NCBI GenBank assembly: GCA_016871675.1
Contig: VHCN01000004.1
Coordinates: 1-64,000 of the forward strand
Origin: Verrucomicrobiota bacterium
GTDB lineage: Bacteria; Verrucomicrobiota; Verrucomicrobiia; Limisphaerales; VHCN01
DNA: 64,000 bases
Direction of reading: 5' to 3'
In this document: piece after piece, positions 33,449 through 42,281 of the stretch
Layout: the number at the start of each line of letters is the position of its first letter
Numbering within the stretch: the first letter of the stretch is position 1
The notes under the pieces: generated by a model
Told to the model about the DNA's origin: nothing
Databases searched by the model: none
What the model saw: the letters and a program-made list of their open reading frames with translations, nothing else
Translations under genes and position numbers: made by a program

Positions 33449-36400
33449 CTAGTCGAGGAACGCCATCTCGTTCGCCAGCAGGAGGACCTGCGCGTATTTC
33501 TCCCAGGTGTTCAGCGGCTTCGCGGGGGCAGTGCTGCCGGCGCGGTTGAAGTCGGCGGAGGCGCGCCACTCGCTGGCGGCGGCGGGGTCGCCTGCCGCCA
33601 TGTTGCCGGACATCATCGCCGGCGCACCCACGACGCGTATGGTCGGCGCCCATGTGAACGTGTCGCCCTGCCAGTTGCCGCGCGAGCCGGCGTCCACGAT
33701 GAAGTCGATGGTGTCGCCTTTCTTGAGATCCACCTTCGCGACGGTGGTGGTGGCGGTTTTGGAGCGAACGTCGAGGTAGCGGCCGAGTTCGCCGCGACCC
33801 GAGGCTGCGATGTAGGCGTTGACGCCGTCGCCCTGCGCGTTGCGCATCAATTGATGGCCAACGGTGCCGTCGATTGCGACGCTCACATCGCGCGGGGCGG
33901 TCCAGCGGCGGATGACTGCGATCCCGCGCATCGTGCCGACGGTGCCGCCGGTGGCGTCGAGCTTGATCGGGCCGAGGGGCTTCGCGGTGTCCTTGGGGTC
34001 GCCCATCCACGCGCGCCCGTCGTAGACGGGGAGCGGGAAGAAGTTCACGACGCGGCGGTTGGCGGCGTCGTATTGGCCGTAGCCGTAACGCCAGACTTGC
34101 GCGCTGGCGGGGCCGGTGGACTTGATTCCTGATTGTTCCTCGAGGAAGCGGTGCCCGAGCTTGAGCTCGATGTCGGTGGGCGGCCGTTGGAACGCAATCT
34201 GGTAGATCTGCACGATGCGCTGGCGCTCATCCATGTCCTTCTTGAAGTCGGTGCGGTTGACGACTTCGCGTGCGAGTTGCGTGATGAAATCGCTGTTCAT
34301 CATGTAGAGCGCCTGCTGGGGAACGGTGGAGTTGAAACGCTGGCCGGTGGTGATGTCGGGGTTTGCGAAATCGAATGTGCGGAACACCGTCGCAAGATTG
34401 CCGCGGTCCACCTTCGCATAGATCGTGCGCCGATACGGATCGAAGGTGTGAAGGGGGTCGTTGCGATTGGCGATGTTGACCGGCGGGCCGCCCATCTCGT
34501 CCTTGAGCTTGCCGCTGATCAGGAGCAGCGAGTCGCGGAAGGCTTCGAAGTCAAGGCGACGACGATTCATTTTCCAGACAAGCAGGTTCGCCGGGTCCAC
34601 GGCCATGGCCTTGCCGCGGTCGTCGCTGCCCTGCTGGTAGACATTGGAGAGCATGATGAACTTGTGGAGCTTCTTGAGGGACCAGCCGTTCTCGATGAGG
34701 TAGGCGGACAGATAATCGAGGAGCTCGGGATGCGTGGGGTCTTCAGCGCGGACGCCAAAGTCGGTCGGGGTGCGCACGAGCGGCGCGCCGAAGTGGTTCA
34801 TCCAAACGCGATTCACGGCGACCCGGGCGGTGAGCGGGTTCTTCTCGCTGGCGATGGCCTTGGCGAGTTCGAAGCGGCCGCTGCCGTCCTTGAACGGCTT
34901 GCGGTCGGGGCCGGAAAGGACTTCGAGGAAGCGCCGCGGAACCTCCGGGCCGAGGTTGCGCTGGTCGCCCTTGATCATGATCTTCGCGTTGACCGGACTG
35001 GGGCGATCCATGAGCGTCATGGCGCGTTTCGGGGCACCGGGGTGTTGGACCTCGAGTTTCTGGCGCTCGTCGTTGAAGCGGTTTTCGCCGTTCCGGATGC
35101 GGTTGTTGTTCAGGTTGGCGACCTCAATGTATCCATAAGCGGCTGGAGCGTTGCCCGTCAAATAGGTCTTGCGCAGCGCCTCCATCGCAGCGTCGGGCAG
35201 CGCCTTGAGGTCGTCCACCTTTTCGCCGTCCTTCGCGGTGGCCTTCTTCTTTTCGTTGAGCGTGACGGCCGCAGACCACGCCTTTTCCGCGTCGGCGAAG
35301 AGTTTGGCGTAGCGCTCGGCGACGACCTGCATGTTGGCCGCGGGCGTGGAGAAGGCGCGGGCGACGAGCGCGTTGAACTTCTTGCTCGCGTCGTTGCTCG
35401 GGGAGAATTTTGCGGCGATGTCCTTGCCCTTGGCCGCGAATTCCTTGTCGTCGAGCTTGTGATACGAAGCCCACGGTCCCCAGATGGGGTCGGCCTCCTG
35501 GGTCTTGCCGCGGAGGTAGGTGAACCAACGGTTCATGACGAACTGATCGAGCTTATACATGCGCTCGAATTCCTGCTGGTCGGCGCGGTTGCCAATCCGC
35601 TTTTCGGGATCCTTCTCCATGATGTGCGCGAGTTGCATGTAGCGCGCGGTGTTCGCGCGCGCGTCGCCGAGGTGCTTGGCGAGGTTTGAATTGCGGTATC
35701 CCTCGAGGTCGGCGTCGATCTTGGCCATCTGGCGGAGGAAGTCCTTGTATTCCGGGCTCTCAGTGTCGGCCTCGACGACGGGCCGCTCGCCGGGTTCGGC
35801 GCAGCTTTGGAACACGCCGTAAAGTGAGTAGTAATCTGCCGTGGGGATGGGATCGAACTTGTGGTCGTGGCAGCGCGCGCAGTAAACGCTGAAGGACATC
35901 ATCCCGCGGGTGATGACGTCGATGCGGTCATCGATGGTCTCGATCGCATTCGCCTGACGGCTGAGCGTGAGCAGGCCCATCGCCGCAAGGTGTTTCTTCT
36001 CGGTCGTGGCCTTGTCGGCTGCGATCTGGTAGGTGAGGAAACGGTCGTAGGGGAGGTCGTCGTTGTGCGCATTCACCACCCAGTCGCGGTAGGTGTAGGC
36101 CTGGGTCATGACATTGCCCATGCGCTGGTTGTTGTTGTTTGCGCCGCGGGTGTCGGCGTAGCGGGCGACATCGAGCCAGTAACGGCCCCACCGTTCGCCG
36201 TAATGATTCGAGGCGAGCAGCTTGTCGATCACTTTGGACCATGCCTCCGGGGATTCGTCGTTGATAAACGCCTCGACTTCCTCGGGTGACGGCGGCAGGC
36301 CGATCAGGTCGAAATACGCGCGCCGGATCAGGGTCCACTTGTCTGCGGGAGGTGTGGGAAGGAGCCCTTTCCCTTCGAGCTTGGCGAGGACGAAGATGTC

Positions 36401-36940
36401 GATGTCATTTTGAATCCAAGACTTCAAGTGGCTCTTGGGCTTGGGAACCTCGGGCTTCTTGATAGGCCTGAAGGACCAGTGCTGCTTGGCCTTTTCCTTG
36501 TCGGCGTCGGACTTGAGGATGCCGACGGCCTTGCCGGTGCGCGGGTCGGGCGCCCCCATGCGGATCCAATTCTCGAAGTCGCTCACGATGTTGTCGGGGA
36601 GCTTTTCTTTCGGTGGCATTTGGAGGTTCGGATCCGTGTAGGTGACGGCCTTGTAGAGGAGGCTCTTCTGAGGGTTGCCGGGCACGACCGCGGCGCCGGA
36701 GGAACCGCCCTTGAGCAGTCCCGCCTTGGAGTCGAGCTGCAGGCCGCCCTTGATCTTGGCGTCCTTGTCGCCGCTGTGGCACTTGTGGCAGTGCTCGATG
36801 AGGGCGGGGCGAATCTTGGTCTCGAAGAACTCGAGTTCCTCGGGTGTGAGGGGTCGGTCCTGTGCGGGCGCGGTGCCGGCGGCGAGCGCGAGCGCGAGCG
36901 CTGCAGCGGGATGCAGAAGCAGTCGGGTCGTGGTCTTCAT
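33449..36940 (-). CDS. DUF1549/DUF1553 planctomycete-type cytochrome c (PSD1) protein
   Basis: An 1163-residue exported protein from ATG 36940 with a signal peptide (LLLHPAAALALALAAGTAPA). A planctomycete cytochrome C domain binds haem at IEHCHKCHSGD (near residue 50). DUF1549 follows (residues 150-390) with NHYGERWGRYWLDVARYADT and the YCARCHDHKFDPIPT motif (near 353), a second CxxCH. DUF1553 is near 690-870 (ARVAVNRVWMNHFGAPLVRT). A C-terminal beta-sandwich (residues 950-1110) shows GTMRGIAVIRRWTAPRDVSV. The family is an abundant PVC exoprotein linked to polymer breakdown, always paired with DUF1501, here the upstream gene. Electron transfer to or from a substrate is inferred. Confidence 0.95.
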   Translation of the reverse strand: MKTTTRLLLHPAAALALALAAGTAPAQDRPLTPEELEFFETKIRPALIEHCHKCHSGDKDAKIKGGLQLDSKAGLLKGGSSGAAVVPGNPQKSLLYKAVTYTDPNLQMPPKEKLPDNIVSDFENWIRMGAPDPRTGKAVGILKSDADKEKAKQHWSFRPIKKPEVPKPKSHLKSWIQNDIDIFVLAKLEGKGLLPTPPADKWTLIRRAYFDLIGLPPSPEEVEAFINDESPEAWSKVIDKLLASNHYGERWGRYWLDVARYADTRGANNNNQRMGNVMTQAYTYRDWVVNAHNDDLPYDRFLTYQIAADKATTEKKHLAAMGLLTLSRQANAIETIDDRIDVITRGMMSFSVYCARCHDHKFDPIPTADYYSLYGVFQSCAEPGERPVVEADTESPEYKDFLRQMAKIDADLEGYRNSNLAKHLGDARANTARYMQLAHIMEKDPEKRIGNRADQQEFERMYKLDQFVMNRWFTYLRGKTQEADPIWGPWASYHKLDDKEFAAKGKDIAAKFSPSNDASKKFNALVARAFSTPAANMQVVAERYAKLFADAEKAWSAAVTLNEKKKATAKDGEKVDDLKALPDAAMEALRKTYLTGNAPAAYGYIEVANLNNNRIRNGENRFNDERQKLEVQHPGAPKRAMTLMDRPSPVNAKIMIKGDQRNLGPEVPRRFLEVLSGPDRKPFKDGSGRFELAKAIASEKNPLTARVAVNRVWMNHFGAPLVRTPTDFGVRAEDPTHPELLDYLSAYLIENGWSLKKLHKFIMLSNVYQQGSDDRGKAMAVDPANLLVWKMNRRRLDFEAFRDSLLLISGKLKDEMGGPPVNIANRNDPLHTFDPYRRTIYAKVDRGNLATVFRTFDFANPDITTGQRFNSTVPQQALYMMNSDFITQLAREVVNRTDFKKDMDERQRIVQIYQIAFQRPPTDIELKLGHRFLEEQSGIKSTGPASAQVWRYGYGQYDAANRRVVNFFPLPVYDGRAWMGDPKDTAKPLGPIKLDATGGTVGTMRGIAVIRRWTAPRDVSVAIDGTVGHQLMRNAQGDGVNAYIAASGRGELGRYLDVRSKTATTTVAKVDLKKGDTIDFIVDAGSRGNWQGDTFTWAPTIRVVGAPAMMSGNMAAGDPAAASEWRASADFNRAGSTAPAKPLNTWEKYAQVLLLANEMAFLD

Positions 36941-36966
36941 AGTCTTGGTCCCCGCTCGGTTGTCAC

Positions 36967-37006
36967 AAGAAAAAGCCGCCGGGTGCGCGAGCACACACCC
37001 GGCGGC
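36967..37006 (-). terminator. Intrinsic terminator after DUF1501
   Basis: Minus strand: an 11-bp perfect stem, GCCGCCGGGTG (37006-36996) and CACCCGGCGGC (36985-36975), 10-nt loop, followed directly by TTTTTCTT. It starts 14 bp after the DUF1501 stop and 27 bp before the DUF1549/DUF1553 start. Confidence 0.9.
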
Positions 37007-37019
37007 GTGAAATCCACCG

Positions 37020-38447
37020 TCAGGCGAACAGTCCCTTGACCGGCGTGGCGCCCGACACGTCGGTGAGCCGGAAGTCGCGCCCGCCATTGCGGAACGTGAG
37101 CTTCTCGGAGTCGAACCCGAGCGCATGCAAGATGGTTGAGTGCAGTTCGTGCACGTGCACCTTGTTCTCGGCGGCTTCGCTGCCGATTTCGTTGGTGGCC
37201 CCGTAAGCCTGGCCGCCCTTGATCCCGCCGCCTGCAAGCCACGACGCGAAGGCCTTTGCGTTGTGATTGCGGCCGCCGGGGGCGTCCTCGGTCGAGCTGC
37301 GGCCGAATTCCGTGCTGCACACAATGATGGTGTCCTTGAGCAGGCCGCGCTGCTTGAGGTCCTTGATGATCGCGGCGCTGGGTTGGTCGATCGCGCGGGC
37401 GTTGTTGGCCATGGCGGTGACGATGCCGCCGTGGTTGTCCCAACCGCCCTGCCAGACTTGAACGAAGCGGACGCCTCGCTCGAGCAGTCGGCGGGCGATC
37501 ATGAATTGGCGGCCCTGCGGCGTCTCGCCGTAGAGCTTCTTCATCGTGTCGGGCTCCTTGTTGACGTCGAACGCCTCGACGGCGTCGGTCTGCATGCGGA
37601 ACGCGAGCTCGAAGGACTGGATGCGGGCGTCGAGTTGCGACTCGGCGGCGCGCTTTTGCTTGTGCACCTCGTTCAGTTGATAGAGCAGGTCGAGCTGCTG
37701 CCGCTGCTCCTTCGAGGAGGTGACGTTGTTCTTGATGTTCTCGATGATCTCCTCGATGCGGGTGTTGCGGGAGTCAACGAACGTGCCCTGATACGCGCCC
37801 GGCATGAACGCAGACTGCCAGTTTTTCTGGCCGCCGGTCGGAAAACCGCCGGGGTTCATCGAGACGAAGGCGGGCAGGTTCTGGTTTTCCGTCCCGAGAC
37901 CGTAAACCACCCACGAACCCATCGAGGGCTTCGGCAGGCGGAAGTCGCCCGTCGTGCCAATCAATGTGGCCTCCTCGTGCGCCGGGACATCCGTGTGCAT
38001 CGAGCGCACGACGGCGATGTCGTCAATGATCGAGCCGAGTTCCTTCCAGATTTCGCTGACCTCAACGCCGCTCTTGCCCTGCTTGGCGAATTTGAATTGC
38101 GCCGGGAGGATCCTGCCGCCTCGCATTCCCTTGCCGCCCTCGACGGTTTTGCCCTCGTTGCTGGGATTGACGAGGTCGGGCGCGGGATTCCACGAATCCT
38201 GCGAAGCCTGGCCGCCGGAGAGCATGATATGCAGCACGCGCTTGGCGGTGGGCTTGAAGTGGGGTTCCTTGGGCGCAAGCAGGCCTGCGTTGCTCGACTG
38301 CGCGTGGCTGCTGCCGACGAGTTCGGGATACAGCATGCTGGCGAGGGCGAGCATGCCGAAGCCGGTGCCGGCCTTGTTCAAAAACTCTCGCCGTGTCGCG
38401 TATTGCTCGGGATACATCCCGGGGTGGTTCTTGCAGTTGAGGACCAT
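37020..38447 (-). CDS. DUF1501 protein paired with DUF1549/DUF1553
   Basis: A 475-residue protein. The leader TRREFLNKAGTGFGMLALAS is twin-arginine type. Core motifs: RVLHIMLSGGQASQDSWNP, GSWVVYGLGTENQNLPAFV, RGVRFVQVWQGGWDNHGGI, IIVCSTEFGRSS and GRNHNAKAFASWLAGGGIKG. It is a close relative of the solitary DUF1501 at 26924 in layout. It precedes the DUF1549/DUF1553 gene by 79 bp, the standard PVC pairing, but an intrinsic terminator lies between them, so read-through or a second promoter must set their ratio. Confidence 0.95.
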   Translation of the reverse strand: MVLNCKNHPGMYPEQYATRREFLNKAGTGFGMLALASMLYPELVGSSHAQSSNAGLLAPKEPHFKPTAKRVLHIMLSGGQASQDSWNPAPDLVNPSNEGKTVEGGKGMRGGRILPAQFKFAKQGKSGVEVSEIWKELGSIIDDIAVVRSMHTDVPAHEEATLIGTTGDFRLPKPSMGSWVVYGLGTENQNLPAFVSMNPGGFPTGGQKNWQSAFMPGAYQGTFVDSRNTRIEEIIENIKNNVTSSKEQRQQLDLLYQLNEVHKQKRAAESQLDARIQSFELAFRMQTDAVEAFDVNKEPDTMKKLYGETPQGRQFMIARRLLERGVRFVQVWQGGWDNHGGIVTAMANNARAIDQPSAAIIKDLKQRGLLKDTIIVCSTEFGRSSTEDAPGGRNHNAKAFASWLAGGGIKGGQAYGATNEIGSEAAENKVHVHELHSTILHALGFDSEKLTFRNGGRDFRLTDVSGATPVKGLFA

Positions 38448-38676
38448 AAGTAGATGCGTTGGATGGGCGTCAGTGGTGCTGGTTCTTCGCCGCTATCGAG
38501 TTGACGAACAGCCCGGGCATTAATTCAACCCGAAGGGCTTGAATCCGAGACTCGCGCGTCTTCACTGGCGCGAACCTAGCATCACCCGCCCGGCGCTCAA
38601 GCCAATAGTCCGCCCGCCGGGCTACGGAAGTTTACTTGCCCCGACCGCTCGGCTGGACCTCTGCCGCCGCGCGCGG

Positions 38677-38705
38677 TTGCATCGCGCCCGGGCTCGCGCC
38701 ACACT
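38677..38705 (+). promoter_or_regulatory. Predicted promoter of the histone-deacetylase-fold gene
   Basis: TTGCAT (38677-38682), 17-bp spacer, CACACT (38700-38705), 19 bases before ATG 38725. Confidence 0.5.
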
Positions 38706-38724
38706 GCGCGCCAGTCCGACCCTC

Positions 38725-39588
38725 ATGAAGATCATCACCGACGAACGCTGCGCCGGTTACGCTTCCGCCGGGCATCCGGAACGGCCCGCACGCATCACGC
38801 GCACCCTCGAGCGGCTCCGCTCCCAAAAGGACCTCGCGCTCGAGTGGGTCACGCCGCTGCCCGTCGAGCAAGCCTCGCTCCTGCGCGCCCACTCGCCCGA
38901 GCATCTCAAACGCCTCGCCGTCCCCGTGGATTTCGACGGCGACACGCCCGCCCACAAAGGCATCGTCGAGCACGCCTCCCGGTCCGTCGGCGGCGCGTTG
39001 CAGGCGCTCGCCACCGCGCGCAAGGGCGATCATGCGTTCAGCTTGCTCCGCCCGCCCGGCCACCACGCGACGCGCACAACCGCGATGGGTTTCTGTTACC
39101 TGAACTCGATCGCCATTGCCGCCCTGGAGGCGCTCGCGACGGGGTCGAAGAAGGTCTGTGTCTTCGACTTCGACGTGCATCACGGCAACGGCACCGAGGC
39201 GATCCTCGTGGACCGGCTGGGCTGCACGTTCACCTCGATCCACCAGCATCCGTGCTATCCGGGGACCGGCACGAAGAACGTCGGCGTCAATTGCTTCAAC
39301 TACCCTGTGGCACCGCGAACGCCACGGCTGGAATACCGGAAGGTCCTTCAACGCGCTCTCGACGAAATCAAACAGCAGAAGCCCGACCTCGTGTGCGTCA
39401 GCGCGGGCTTCGACGCTTACGCGCGCGACCCGCTCGCGCAGGAAACGCTCGAGGCCGAGGACTATCACTGGCTCGGCGAGAACATCCGCAAACTCGCCGT
39501 CCCCGCGTTCAGCGCGCTCGAAGGCGGCTACAGCGATGACCTCCCCGACTTGATCCTCGCCTATCTCAACGGCCTCGAAGGCAGGTAG
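38725..39588 (+). CDS. Histone-deacetylase-fold amidohydrolase
   Basis: A 287-residue protein from ATG 38725, where the family start (MKIITDERCAGYASAGHPER) lies. The arginase/deacetylase signatures are all present: RPPGHHATR (near residue 108, the two catalytic His), VFDFDVHHGNGTEAIL (zinc Asp and His near 150), CVSAGFDAYARDPLAQ (second zinc Asp) and SALEGGYSDDLPDL (catalytic Tyr). Bacterial members deacetylate acetoin-pathway proteins, polyamines or other acetyl-amides in the cytoplasm. No acetoin or polyamine genes are adjacent. Its 3' end overlaps the convergent ROK kinase gene by 23 bp. Confidence 0.93.
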   Translation: MKIITDERCAGYASAGHPERPARITRTLERLRSQKDLALEWVTPLPVEQASLLRAHSPEHLKRLAVPVDFDGDTPAHKGIVEHASRSVGGALQALATARKGDHAFSLLRPPGHHATRTTAMGFCYLNSIAIAALEALATGSKKVCVFDFDVHHGNGTEAILVDRLGCTFTSIHQHPCYPGTGTKNVGVNCFNYPVAPRTPRLEYRKVLQRALDEIKQQKPDLVCVSAGFDAYARDPLAQETLEAEDYHWLGENIRKLAVPAFSALEGGYSDDLPDLILAYLNGLEGR

Positions 39589-40495
39589 CCGCGAGCAGGA
39601 GGGCGCCCGCCGGCACCGCGTCCTCGCCGAGCCCCGCCAGCGCCACGCGCGGACCGGGCCGAAACACTTCCATCACCCACCGGCGCAATGCCGCCTCGAC
39701 ACCGGCCCGCAGCGGCTCGCCCAGCAGCGACAATCCGCCGCCGACCACGATCACTTCCGGGTGCATCAAGTGCGTGACGTGCGAAAGCGCGAACGCGAGG
39801 TCGTCCGCCGTCTCGCCGAGGATTCGCCGCGCCGTGGCGTCGCCCGCCGCAAGCGCAGGCGCGAGATACCTTGCCTCGCCGCGCGTGGCTCCCGCGACAA
39901 GCCCCGCGAGCAGCCCCGAAGGCTCGCGCCGCGCCGCCTCGCGCACGCGCCGGTCCACCGCCCAGCCCGAACAACGATTTTCGACAACCGTGCCGTCGCG
40001 ATCCAGGCGCACGTGGCCAATCTCGGATTCGCCCGGTTTCGCGCCGTGAAAAATCCGCCCATCCACTACAAGCCCGCCGCCCACGCCACTGCCGAGCGTG
40101 ACGTAGAAAACCGGACTCGCCCCGTGCCCCGCACCGCAGCGCGCCTCGCCGAGCGCCGCGGCGTTCGCGTCGTTTTCCACCACCACGGGAACATCGCAAA
40201 GCCCTTCGAGCCAGCTTCGCAATCCGAAATCCGCCCAGCCCGCCACTTGATGCGAGCAACAAATCCTGCCCGTCCCGGCTTCCACCGGCCCGCCGAAACC
40301 CACGCCAATGGCCGCGGGCTTCGTCACAGGCAAAATCGAGCCGAGCGCCGCGGCGAGTTGCTTGCGAATCCCCCCGCCACCGGACGTCGCGTCCACCTGG
40401 AACCGGTGCCGCTCGCGGATGCAACCGTCTCCGCCGCCGACGGCCAGTTGCAGTTTGGTGCCGCCGATTTCGATTCCGAGGAAAGTGGAGTTCAT
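39566..40495 (-). CDS. ROK-family sugar kinase, atypical zinc motif
   Basis: A 309-residue ROK protein without a DNA-binding domain, so a kinase. ATP loop FLGIEIGGTKLQLAV; sugar-binding and catalytic Asp in VVVENDANAAALGEARCG; phosphate loop YVTLGSGVGGGLVVDG; then GESEIGHVRLDRDG. The usual ROK zinc cluster (CxCGxxGCxE) is absent: ENRCSGWAVDRRVREAA keeps one Cys. C-terminal HPEVIVVGGGLSLLGEPL is normal. It probably phosphorylates glucose or a related sugar or sugar acid. The KDPG aldolase gene lies upstream (89 bp), suggesting a shared transcript and a role in sugar-acid catabolism. Confidence 0.88.
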   Translation of the reverse strand: MNSTFLGIEIGGTKLQLAVGGGDGCIRERHRFQVDATSGGGGIRKQLAAALGSILPVTKPAAIGVGFGGPVEAGTGRICCSHQVAGWADFGLRSWLEGLCDVPVVVENDANAAALGEARCGAGHGASPVFYVTLGSGVGGGLVVDGRIFHGAKPGESEIGHVRLDRDGTVVENRCSGWAVDRRVREAARREPSGLLAGLVAGATRGEARYLAPALAAGDATARRILGETADDLAFALSHVTHLMHPEVIVVGGGLSLLGEPLRAGVEAALRRWVMEVFRPGPRVALAGLGEDAVPAGALLLAATCLRGR

Positions 40496-40583
40496 CGCGC
40501 AGGCTTCACTCGATGGGACTCACGGGACCCAGCAGACCCGGGCGGCTCATCCGACCCGTCCGATTCGCGCAGCGCCTCCCCCA

Positions 40584-41234
40584 TCACGCCTCCTTCGCCG
40601 CGCGCGCCAGCGCGACAAACTGCGCCGCCTGCCGCTTCAACTCGCCCCAGTTGTTCTCCGCGAGAATCCGCGGCGTCATCAACGGCGAGCCCACCCCCGC
40701 CGCGACGCAACCGGCCTTCAGGAAGTCCGCGATGTTCGCCTGCGTGACGCCGCCCGTCGGCACGATCCGCAAGTGCGGCAGCGGGGCGAGCAGATTCTTG
40801 ATGTAGCCCGGCCCGAGCGTGTCGGCCGGAAAAACCTTGATGAAATCCGCGCCCGCCTCGTGCGCGAGCTGTGCCTCCGTCGGCGTGTAAGCTCCGAGCA
40901 TCACCGGGCAGCCCGACGCGCGCGCCACCGCGGCCACGTCCGGCCGCAACACGGGCGTGACCACGAATTCCGCGCCGGCGTCGATCGCAGCCCGGCATGT
41001 GGCGGCGTCGAGCACCGTGCCCACGCCGACGACCGCGCCGGCGCCGAGGCGCGCGCGCGCGGCGCGAATCGCGTCGAGCGCGCCCGGAGTCGTCATCGTG
41101 ATCTCGATCGCCACCACGCCGCCGGCGACGAGCGCATCGCAAAGCGGCGGCACCTGCGCGGCGCTCCGGGTGCGGACCACCGCGATCACGCCAGGATGGG
41201 TGAGCAGGTTTTCGATTTCGGGTTTCGAGCGCAT
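40584..41234 (-). CDS. eda: 2-keto-3-deoxy-6-phosphogluconate aldolase
   Basis: A 216-residue class I aldolase of the KDPG/KHG type. The catalytic Glu is in VVAIEITMTTPGALDAI, GVGTVLDAATCRAA precedes the phosphate site, and the Schiff-base Lys is in ADFIKVFPADTLGPGYIKN; the phosphate loop is VPTGGVTQANIADFLKAG. It splits KDPG into pyruvate and glyceraldehyde-3-phosphate (Entner-Doudoroff or uronate catabolism). The ROK kinase lies downstream on the same strand; no edd or KDG kinase is adjacent. Confidence 0.93.
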   Translation of the reverse strand: MRSKPEIENLLTHPGVIAVVRTRSAAQVPPLCDALVAGGVVAIEITMTTPGALDAIRAARARLGAGAVVGVGTVLDAATCRAAIDAGAEFVVTPVLRPDVAAVARASGCPVMLGAYTPTEAQLAHEAGADFIKVFPADTLGPGYIKNLLAPLPHLRIVPTGGVTQANIADFLKAGCVAAGVGSPLMTPRILAENNWGELKRQAAQFVALARAAKEA

Positions 41235-41309
41235 CCGGATTTCGCGGGAGCGTATCGGACCATCCGCGCGCGCGCGAGCAGAAGGAACGTGCCGGCCGGC
41301 GACCGGGCT

Positions 41310-41450
41310 TCAGCGGAGGTCGAAGACGACGTTGACCACGGGCGACTCGCCGCGTTTGACCTCAACGACTTGTTCCTTGCGCCCGGCTTTGCGGTGGACG
41401 GCTTCCAGCGCAAACGTCCCCGGCGGCGGCAGCGGCACGCGGTCACTCAA
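41310..41450 (-). pseudogene. 3' fragment of a carboxypeptidase-regulatory-like domain gene
   Basis: About 46 codons that read VPLPPPGTFALEAVHRKAGR, then EQVVEVKRGESPVVNVVF and a stop. This is exactly the C-terminal strand set of the carboxypeptidase-regulatory-like fold as it ends plastocyanin-like exported proteins in PVC genomes. No matching 5' part precedes it: sequence upstream is out of frame and trmB ends 91 bp away. A relic is likely; a frame-broken small gene is possible. Confidence 0.55.
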
Positions 41451-41541
41451 GACTGTGTGCTGAAGTGGGGCGCGCCGCGTGCAACGACTTGTCGCGCTGT
41501 GAAACGCCTGGCTTCGCCCGGACGGGTCCACCCTGACCGAG

Positions 41542-42237
41542 TCAGGCGAGCCGTCGCCACGCGCACCGCCGGGTGGCGATGCCTCGGGCGTTGAAGTCGC
41601 GCTCGAAATCGGTCACGACGGCGGCGAGGTCTGCGGGCGTCTCGGCGGGCGTGAAGTCCGGGTTCGCGCCGAACGCCTCGATCACCTGCGCGAAGTAATC
41701 CGCGTCATCCGTGCGCAGATACGCGACGCCGCCGGGCGCGAGCGCCGCCGCGGCGATCCCGGTGAAGCGCGGGTTGACGAGCCGGTGCTTGCGATGGCGG
41801 CGCTTCGGCCACGGGTCGGGGAAATAGACGTGCAGCGCGGTCGCCCCGCCGGGCGGCAGGAGATATTCGAGCCCGTAAGCCGCCTCGATGCGCAGTGCGC
41901 ACAAGTTTGTGAGCCCCGCGCGCCGGCCTTTTTTGTCGACCTTCCGCAGGCGCCCGAGCAACCGCTCGACCGCGATGAAGTTGCGCCCGGGATGCGCCGC
42001 CGCCCACTGCACGATGAACGAGCCGTCGCCGCTGCCGAGTTCGACTTCGAGCGGCTGCCGTTGGGGGAAGATCGTCGCGAGGTCGAGCCGCTCCAGGATG
42101 CTCGCGGGGCGATGGATGAGGGAATGCGGCGCGCGGACCGCGGATTGCCGAGTCTCGGAGAGATGTTGCACGGGTTGGCACGCGGCCTCACCGGACCCGC
42201 CGCGGGTGCCCGCGGCAGCGGCGAGGGTGTTTGTCAT
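41542..42237 (-). CDS. trmB: tRNA (guanine-N7-)-methyltransferase
   Basis: A 231-residue protein from ATG 42237. After about 50 non-conserved residues comes the methyltransferase core: PLEVELGSGDGSFIVQWA (SAM site), NFIAVERLLGRLRKVDKKG, and the TrmB signature HVYFPDPWPKRRHRKHRLVN, then FTGIAAAALAPGGVAYLRTD and a C-terminal FERDFNARG. It makes m7G46 in tRNA. It is 44 bp downstream of the Gfo/Idh gene and probably co-transcribed. Confidence 0.93.
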   Translation of the reverse strand: MTNTLAAAAGTRGGSGEAACQPVQHLSETRQSAVRAPHSLIHRPASILERLDLATIFPQRQPLEVELGSGDGSFIVQWAAAHPGRNFIAVERLLGRLRKVDKKGRRAGLTNLCALRIEAAYGLEYLLPPGGATALHVYFPDPWPKRRHRKHRLVNPRFTGIAAAALAPGGVAYLRTDDADYFAQVIEAFGANPDFTPAETPADLAAVVTDFERDFNARGIATRRCAWRRLA

Positions 42238-42281
42238 GGCCGTTGCGGGTGAAGAGCGCGCGAGCGCGGTCTGCCGCCGCG

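Noticed and set aside
33449-37324. Extending the DUF1549/DUF1553 protein 128 codons upstream of 36940
   Set aside because: That part overlaps DUF1501 in another frame, crosses the terminator, and would precede a perfect signal peptide.
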